A stretch of 64,000 bases of DNA, taken from Citrobacter gillenii. Lineage in GTDB: Bacteria; Pseudomonadota; Gammaproteobacteria; Enterobacterales; Enterobacteriaceae. The stretch spans positions 310,001 through 374,000 of the forward strand of contig NZ_SUQN01000001.1 of assembly GCF_013337685.1 (NCBI RefSeq). The letters are read 5' to 3'. Both the position numbers and the translations under genes were made by a program. Numbering within the stretch: position 1 is the first letter of the stretch; each line of letters begins with the position of its first letter. Below are positions 58,950 to 64,000 of this stretch, one piece after another. The notes beneath the pieces were generated by a model. It saw only the letters and a program-made list of their open reading frames with translations, was not told the origin of the DNA and did no database searches.

Positions 58950-59395
58950 AAAGCCATGACCTGATTAAAGCGCTGAGTCAAATGGCGGCCGCGCTGGCCC
59001 TGGTAGTGAGTGGGGCCGTTTGGGCTGCAAACGGAGTGGATCTGAGCCAGTCACCGGAAGTCTCGGGGACCCAGGAAGGGGCGATTCGCATGCCGAAAGA
59101 GCAGGAGCGTATGCCGCTGAACTATGTTAACCAGCCGCCGATGGTCCCGCACAGCGTTGACGGTTACCAGGTAACGACCAACACCAACCGCTGCCTGCAA
59201 TGCCACGGCGTCGAAAGCTATCGCACCACCGGCGCGCCGCGCATTAGCCCGACGCACTTTATGGATAGCGATGGCAAAGTACTGGCGGAAGTCGCGCCGC
59301 GTCGCTATTTCTGTCTGCAGTGCCATGTCCCGCAGGCGGATGCTGCACCGATTGTCGAAAATACCTTCACCCCCTCGAAAGGTTACGGGAAATAA
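58946..59395 (+). CDS. napB: NapB, diheme cytochrome c subunit of nitrate reductase
   Basis: 149 residues, as in E. coli. Signal peptide cleaved after GAVWAA; two heme c attachment sites CLQCH (in CLQCHGVESY and CLQCHVPQAD). Passes electrons from NapC or NapGH to NapA in the periplasm. The ATG at 58946 gives the family start [10 protein letters not shown] and a 4-bp overlap with napH; the open frame 7 codons further up is inside napH. Confidence 0.96.
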   Translation: MKSHDLIKALSQMAAALALVVSGAVWAANGVDLSQSPEVSGTQEGAIRMPKEQERMPLNYVNQPPMVPHSVDGYQVTTNTNRCLQCHGVESYRTTGAPRISPTHFMDSDGKVLAEVAPRRYFCLQCHVPQADAAPIVENTFTPSKGYGK

Positions 59396-59404
59396 GAGGT
59401 CATT

Positions 59405-60007
59405 ATGGAAAATTCTAACCGTAAACCAGGCTGGATTAAGCGCGTCTGGCAATGGTGGCGTCGCCCCAGCCGTCTGGCGCTCGGCACGCTGTTGTTAATC
59501 GGCTTTGTGGGCGGCATTATTTTCTGGGGCGGCTTTAATACCGGTATGGAAAAGGCCAATACGGAAGAGTTCTGCATTAGCTGTCACGAAATGCGCAACA
59601 CGGTATACCAGGAATACATGGAAACCGTACACTACAACAACCGCAGTGGTGTACGAGCTACGTGTCCTGATTGCCACGTCCCGCACGAGTGGGGCCCGAA
59701 AATGATCCGTAAAATCAAGGCCAGCAAAGAACTGTACGCGAAAGCACTGGGGTTGATAGATACACCGCAAAAATTTGAAGACCATCGTCTGACGATGGCG
59801 CAAAATGAATGGCGGCGTATGAAAGACAATAATTCGCAAGAGTGTCGTAACTGCCACAACTTCGAGTTTATGGATTTAACTGCCCAGAAAGGCGTGGCGG
59901 CTAAAATGCATGACCAGGCCGTAAAAGAAGGGCAAACGTGTATTGACTGTCATAAAGGGATTGCACACAAGCTGCCTGATATGCGCGAAGTCAAACCGGG
60001 CTTTTAA
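59405..60007 (+). CDS. napC: NapC, tetraheme cytochrome c quinol dehydrogenase
   Basis: 200 residues, as in E. coli. N-terminal membrane anchor (about 25-45), then four CxxCH heme motifs: CISCH, CPDCH, CRNCH and CIDCH. NapC/NirT family; oxidises menaquinol and passes electrons to NapB. Last nap gene; ccmA starts 19 bp downstream in the same direction. Confidence 0.97.
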   Translation: MENSNRKPGWIKRVWQWWRRPSRLALGTLLLIGFVGGIIFWGGFNTGMEKANTEEFCISCHEMRNTVYQEYMETVHYNNRSGVRATCPDCHVPHEWGPKMIRKIKASKELYAKALGLIDTPQKFEDHRLTMAQNEWRRMKDNNSQECRNCHNFEFMDLTAQKGVAAKMHDQAVKEGQTCIDCHKGIAHKLPDMREVKPGF

Positions 60008-60026
60008 CAGGATGTAAATAATCAGG

Positions 60027-60647
60027 ATGCTTGAAGCCAGAGAACTGCTCTGTGAGCGAGATGACAGAATACTGTTTAGCGAGCTGTCATTTCGCGTTAA
60101 CGCAGGGGAATGGGTGCAAATTACCGGAAGTAACGGTGCGGGGAAAACGACCCTGTTGCGGTTGCTTACCGGGCTGGCTCGTCCTGATGCCGGAGACGTT
60201 CTCTGGCAAGGTCAACCGCTGCATCAGGTGCGGGACAATTTCCATCAGGAACTGCTGTGGATCGGACATCAGCCGGGGATAAAAACCCGGCTTTCGGCGT
60301 TGGAGAATCTGCGGTTTTTCCATCATGATGGCGATATCGCCCAGTGTCTGGAGGCGCTGGCACAGGCAGGTCTTGCCGGATATGAAGATATTCCGGTCAA
60401 TCAGCTCTCCGCCGGGCAGCAGCGTCGTGTTGCGCTGGCTCGCCTGTGGCTAACCCGTGCCCGACTGTGGATCCTCGATGAACCGTTCACCGCGATTGAT
60501 GTTAATGGCGTTGAGCGTCTCACCCAACGTATGGCACAGCATACGGAGCAGGGCGGAGTTGTTATTCTGACGACTCACCAACCTCTCAATGTAGAAACCA
60601 ATAAAGTGCGGCGCATCGCGCTGACCCGCGAGAGGACAGCACAATGA
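60027..60647 (+). CDS. ccmA: CcmA, heme-export ABC transporter ATPase
   Basis: 206 residues (E. coli 207). ABC ATPase of the CcmABCD complex that releases holo-CcmE. Walker [10 protein letters not shown], signature QLSAGQQRR and Walker [11 protein letters not shown] are present. First gene of ccm, right after napC, so the nap promoter can drive it. Overlaps ccmB by 4 bp. Confidence 0.96.
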   Translation: MLEARELLCERDDRILFSELSFRVNAGEWVQITGSNGAGKTTLLRLLTGLARPDAGDVLWQGQPLHQVRDNFHQELLWIGHQPGIKTRLSALENLRFFHHDGDIAQCLEALAQAGLAGYEDIPVNQLSAGQQRRVALARLWLTRARLWILDEPFTAIDVNGVERLTQRMAQHTEQGGVVILTTHQPLNVETNKVRRIALTRERTAQ

Positions 60648-61303
60648 TGTGGCGAATTTTCCGTTTAGAACTGCGGGTTGCGTTTCGTCATAGTGCGGAG
60701 ATCGCCAATCCGTTATGGTTCTTCCTGATTGTGATTACGTTATTCCCGCTGAGCATTGGCCCAGAGCCACAGCTGCTGGCGCGCATTGCGCCGGGGATTA
60801 TCTGGGTGGCGGCATTACTGGCGTCGTTGCTGGCGCTGGAACGCTTATTCCGTGATGACCTGCAGGACGGTAGCCTTGAGCAGCTGATGCTGTTGCCGTT
60901 ACCGTTACCGGCTGTGGTGCTGGCGAAGGTGATGGCGCATTGGGTAGTGACTGGCCTGCCGCTGCTGATCCTCTCGCCGTTGGTGGCGTTGCTGCTGGGC
61001 ATGGATATGTACGGGTGGAAAATTATGGCGCTAACCCTGCTGCTCGGCACGCCAACACTGGGTTTTCTCGGGGCACCGGGCGTGGGGTTAACGGTGGGAT
61101 TAAAGCGTGGCGGCGTATTGTTAAGTGTACTGGTGCTACCGCTCACGATTCCATTACTGATTTTTGCTACCGCCGCGATGGATGCTGCCTCAATGCACTT
61201 ACCCGTTGAAGGCTACATGGCGATTCTGGGCGCACTGTTGGTTGGCAGCGCAACGTTAAGTCCGTTTGCGACAGCGGCGGCGCTACGTATTAGCGTGCAG
61301 TAA
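60644..61303 (+). CDS. ccmB: CcmB, heme-export ABC transporter permease
   Basis: 219 residues, about six hydrophobic segments, with the conserved [17 protein letters not shown] cytoplasmic loop that contacts CcmA. Inner membrane. Start overlaps ccmA by 4 bp. Followed by an 82-bp gap with a REP element before ccmC. Confidence 0.95.
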   Translation: MMWRIFRLELRVAFRHSAEIANPLWFFLIVITLFPLSIGPEPQLLARIAPGIIWVAALLASLLALERLFRDDLQDGSLEQLMLLPLPLPAVVLAKVMAHWVVTGLPLLILSPLVALLLGMDMYGWKIMALTLLLGTPTLGFLGAPGVGLTVGLKRGGVLLSVLVLPLTIPLLIFATAAMDAASMHLPVEGYMAILGALLVGSATLSPFATAAALRISVQ

Positions 61304-61305
61304 CT

Positions 61306-61342
61306 GTAGGCCGGATAAGGCGCAAGCGCGACCATCTGGCAC
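61306..61342. repeat. Single REP element inside the ccm operon
   Basis: GTAGGCCGGATAAGGCGC...GCGCGACCATCTGGC forms one REP palindrome between ccmB and ccmC, the only sizeable gap in ccmABCDEF here. Confidence 0.85.
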
Positions 61343-61385
61343 CAAGGTAATTTCATTTGTTTTGCTTGAGTCTGGTGACTGAACT

Positions 61386-62123
61386 ATGTGGAAAACACTT
61401 CATCAACTGGCGATGCCCCCACGGCTCTATCAGATCTGTGGCTGGTTTATCCCGTGGCTGGCCATTGCCAGCGCAGTGGTACTGGTAACGGGCTGGATCT
61501 GGGGATTTGGCTTTGCACCCGCGGATTATCAGCAGGGACAGAGTTATCGCATCATCTACCTGCACGTCCCGGCGGCAATCTGGTCGATGGGCATTTACGC
61601 CTCAATGGCGGTTGCCGCGTTTATCGGCCTGGTCTGGCAGATGAAAATGGCCAACCTGGCGCTGGCGGCGATGGCGCCCATTGGTGCGGTGTTTACCTTT
61701 ATTGCCCTGGTGACCGGTTCTGCATGGGGTAAACCGATGTGGGGAACCTGGTGGGTGTGGGATGCCAGACTCACCTCTGAACTGGTGCTGCTGTTTCTCT
61801 ACGTTGGCGCGATTGCGCTGTGGCACGCATTTGATGACCGCCGTGTAGCAGGGCGTGCCGCGGGGATTCTGGTGCTGATTGGCGTGGTGAACTTACCGAT
61901 CATTCACTACTCGGTAGAGTGGTGGAATACGCTGCACCAGGGGTCAACCCGTATGCAGCAAAGTATCGACCCGGCTATGCGCGCGCCGCTGCGTCTGGCG
62001 ATCGTCGGTTACCTGTTACTGTTTGTCACGCTGACGCTGATGCGCATGCGTAACCTGATTTTGTTGATGGAAAAACGCCGCCCGTGGGTGAGTGAACTGA
62101 TCTTAAAAAGAGGCCGCCAATGA
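61386..62123 (+). CDS. ccmC: CcmC, heme delivery protein for CcmE
   Basis: 245 residues, six membrane helices. The tryptophan-rich WWD motif WGTWWVWDARLTSELVLLF and flanking conserved histidines (YLHVPAAIWSM and NLPIIHYSVEWWNTLHQ) are intact. It loads heme on CcmE at the periplasmic side. Overlaps ccmD by 4 bp. Confidence 0.96.
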   Translation: MWKTLHQLAMPPRLYQICGWFIPWLAIASAVVLVTGWIWGFGFAPADYQQGQSYRIIYLHVPAAIWSMGIYASMAVAAFIGLVWQMKMANLALAAMAPIGAVFTFIALVTGSAWGKPMWGTWWVWDARLTSELVLLFLYVGAIALWHAFDDRRVAGRAAGILVLIGVVNLPIIHYSVEWWNTLHQGSTRMQQSIDPAMRAPLRLAIVGYLLLFVTLTLMRMRNLILLMEKRRPWVSELILKRGRQ

Positions 62124-62332
62124 CCCCTGCATTTGCATCCTGGAGTGATTTTTTCGCCATGGGCGGTTACGCCTTGTATGTCTGGCTGGCCGTGGCGATG
62201 AGCGTTATCCCGCTGACGGTGCTGGTACTACATTCCGCGCTACAGCACCGCGCGATTTTACGCGGCGTGGCGCAGCAGCGGGCAAGAGAAGCCCGCATGC
62301 GTGCGGCGCAAGTACAACGGGAGGCGGCGTGA
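62120..62332 (+). CDS. ccmD: CcmD, small membrane protein of heme export complex
   Basis: 70 residues (E. coli 69). One hydrophobic segment (about 15-36) and a charged C-terminal tail, with the conserved [15 protein letters not shown] start. Needed to release holo-CcmE from CcmABC. Overlaps ccmC and ccmE by 4 bp each. Confidence 0.95.
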   Translation: MTPAFASWSDFFAMGGYALYVWLAVAMSVIPLTVLVLHSALQHRAILRGVAQQRAREARMRAAQVQREAA

Positions 62333-62808
62333 ATATTCGACGTAAAAATCGGCTATGGATAGCCTGTGCGGTACTGGCGGGCCTGGCATTGACCATCACG
62401 CTGGTGCTTTACGCGCTGCGTTCCAATATCGACTTGTTCTATACGCCGGGCGAAATCCTCTACGGCAAGCGTGAAACCCAGCAGATGCCAGAAGTCGGCC
62501 AACGTCTGCGCGTGGGTGGCATGGTCATGCCGGGCAGTGTAAAGCGTGACCCGCAATCGCTGAAGGTGAATTTCAGCATCTATGACGCCGAAGGCGTGGT
62601 GGATGTGACGTATGAAGGCATCCTGCCGGATCTGTTCCGTGAAGGGCAGGGCGTCGTTGTTCAGGGTGAGCTGGGCGAGGGGAATCATGTTCAGGCAAAA
62701 GAAGTTCTCGCCAAACATGATGAGAATTACACCCCGCCGGAAGTCGAAAAAGCGATGCAGGAAAACCATCGTCGCCCGGAAAGTGTGTATAAGGATAAAA
62801 CGTCATGA
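62329..62808 (+). CDS. ccmE: CcmE, periplasmic heme chaperone
   Basis: 159 residues, as in E. coli. GTG start with 4-bp overlap of ccmD. One N-terminal membrane anchor, then an OB-fold; the heme-binding His and Tyr lie in [17 protein letters not shown]. It carries heme from CcmC to CcmF. Confidence 0.96.
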   Translation: MNIRRKNRLWIACAVLAGLALTITLVLYALRSNIDLFYTPGEILYGKRETQQMPEVGQRLRVGGMVMPGSVKRDPQSLKVNFSIYDAEGVVDVTYEGILPDLFREGQGVVVQGELGEGNHVQAKEVLAKHDENYTPPEVEKAMQENHRRPESVYKDKTS

Positions 62809-64000
62809 TGCCTGAAATTGGCAACGGGCTGCTGTGCCTGGCGCTTGGCGTCGCATTGCTGCTCTCGGTTTATCCGCTGTGGGGCGTTGCGCGCGGCGAT
62901 GTACGGATGATGGCCTCTGCGCGGCCCTTTGCCTGGCTGTTGTTTATCTGTGTGATGGGCGCGTTTTTGGTGTTGATTAACGCCTTTGTGGTCAATGACT
63001 TTACCGTGACCTACGTCGCCAGTAACTCCAATACCCAGCTTCCGGTCTGGTATCGTGTGGCGGCCACGTGGGGCGCGCATGAAGGCTCGCTGCTGCTGTG
63101 GGTGCTGCTGATGAGCGGCTGGACCTTTGCCGTGGCGCTGTTTAGTCAGCGTATGCCGCTGGATATCGTCGCCCGTGTGCTGGCGGTGATGGGGATGGTT
63201 AGCGTCGGCTTCCTGCTGTTTATTCTGTTTACCTCCAACCCGTTTTCCCGCACGCTGCCGGACTTCCCGATAGAAGGGCGCGATCTGAACCCGCTGTTGC
63301 AGGATCCGGGACTTATTTTCCACCCACCGCTGCTGTATATGGGCTATGTCGGCTTCTCCGTTGCCTTTGCTTTTGCCATTGCAGCGCTGATGAGCGGGCG
63401 TCTGGACAGCACCTTTGCCCGTTTTTCACGCCCGTGGACGCTGGCGGCGTGGGTGTTTCTGACGCTGGGTATTGTGCTCGGTTCGGCCTGGGCTTACTAC
63501 GAGTTGGGCTGGGGCGGCTGGTGGTTCTGGGATCCGGTAGAGAACGCCTCGTTTATGCCGTGGCTGGTGGGGACGGCGCTGATGCACTCCCTGGCCGTTA
63601 CGGAGCAACGCGCCAGCTTTAAGGCCTGGACGTTACTGCTGTCGATCTGCGCGTTCTCACTGTGCCTGTTGGGGACGTTCCTCGTGCGCTCGGGCGTGCT
63701 GGTGTCGGTACATGCCTTCGCCTCCGATCCGTCGCGCGGGATGTTTATCCTGGCCTTTATGGTGCTGGTGATTGGTGGTTCACTGCTGCTGTTTGCGGTA
63801 CGTGGGCATAAGGTTCGCTCGCGGGTCAATAACGCACTGTGGTCGCGTGAATCGCTGCTGCTGGGGAACAACGTTTTGCTGATTGCCGCCATGCTGGTAG
63901 TCCTGCTGGGCACGCTGCTGCCGCTGGTGCATAAACAGCTGGGGCTGGGCAGTATTTCGATTGGTGAGCCGTTCTTTAATACAATGTTCACCTGGCTGAT
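62805..64000 (+). CDS. ccmF: CcmF, cytochrome c heme lyase subunit, 3'-truncated by the window edge
   Basis: The first 398 codons of a protein of about 647 residues. Multi-pass membrane protein that ligates heme to apocytochrome c. WWD motif [20 protein letters not shown] is visible, with the conserved [10 protein letters not shown] and [18 protein letters not shown] segments. Start ATGATG (62805 or 62808); the first gives the usual MMPEIG and an ATGA overlap with ccmE. Confidence 0.96.
   Translation, partial: MMPEIGNGLLCLALGVALLLSVYPLWGVARGDVRMMASARPFAWLLFICVMGAFLVLINAFVVNDFTVTYVASNSNTQLPVWYRVAATWGAHEGSLLLWVLLMSGWTFAVALFSQRMPLDIVARVLAVMGMVSVGFLLFILFTSNPFSRTLPDFPIEGRDLNPLLQDPGLIFHPPLLYMGYVGFSVAFAFAIAALMSGRLDSTFARFSRPWTLAAWVFLTLGIVLGSAWAYYELGWGGWWFWDPVENASFMPWLVGTALMHSLAVTEQRASFKAWTLLLSICAFSLCLLGTFLVRSGVLVSVHAFASDPSRGMFILAFMVLVIGGSLLLFAVRGHKVRSRVNNALWSRESLLLGNNVLLIAAMLVVLLGTLLPLVHKQLGLGSISIGEPFFNTMFTWL

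Noticed and set aside
1..64000. CRISPR arrays, insertion sequences, prophage genes, tRNA or rRNA genes
   Set aside because: No regularly spaced direct repeats, transposase, integrase or phage proteins, or tRNA-like cloverleaf were seen; the only repeats are REP/BIME elements.

Overview
The window is ordinary, gene-dense enterobacterial chromosome, close to Salmonella and E. coli in gene content and order. Proteins match the E. coli K-12 families almost end to end, and the order menE-arn-nudI-yfaZ-yfaY-glp-nrd-ubiG-gyrA-ato-rcs-ompC-apbE-ada-alkB-yojI-mqo-eco-nap-ccm follows the E. coli/Salmonella backbone. A Citrobacter (C. freundii-like) source is the best guess. GyrA carries Thr at position 83, which I recall as wild type in C. 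freundii. A LysR/MFS pair sits where E. coli has inaA, as I recall from Salmonella, and an intact ato operon is present. There are no rRNA or tRNA genes, insertion sequences, prophage genes or CRISPR arrays. The window cuts menE at its 5' end and ccmF at its 3' end.

Positions 1-9900: the tail of menE (menaquinone synthesis) converges on and overlaps the arnBCADTEF operon (L-Ara4N modification of lipid A, polymyxin resistance). Then come nudI and yfaZ. Two genes that normally flank arn in E. coli and Salmonella are missing here: pmrD (between arnF and menE) and ais (next to arnB). A PmrA-box-like site remains upstream of arnB.

Positions 9900-20430: yfaY, then the divergent glpABC (anaerobic glycerol-3-phosphate dehydrogenase) and glpTQ (G3P uptake and periplasmic glycerophosphodiesterase) operons with CRP-like and GlpR-like sites between them, then a divergent LysR regulator and MFS transporter.

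Positions 20430-28150: nrdAB-yfaE (class Ia ribonucleotide reductase and its ferredoxin) behind a promoter with two perfect DnaA boxes and two NrdR boxes; ubiG; gyrA.

Positions 28150-43800: atoSC (two-component system) and atoDAEB (short-chain fatty acid catabolism) with a clear sigma-54 promoter and AtoC palindrome; rcsC, rcsDB (envelope-stress phosphorelay), micF sRNA and ompC with its tandem OmpR sites.

Positions 43800-53770: apbE, the ada-alkB alkylation-repair operon, yojI, an MgtE-type Mg2+ transporter and a SulP transporter that overlap tail to tail, mqo and eco.

Positions 53770-64000: napFDAGHBC (periplasmic nitrate reductase) running straight into ccmABCDEF (cytochrome c maturation, needed by NapB and NapC). 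The nap control region has NarP/NarL- and FNR-like sites, and a small antisense yojO-like ORF lies across them. REP/BIME palindromes occupy many intergenic gaps, including one inside the ccm operon.

I did not find a convincing new multi-gene system. The points most worth following are the stripped arn locus, the yojO-like ORF, the antisense mgtE/sulP overlap and the LysR/MFS pair.
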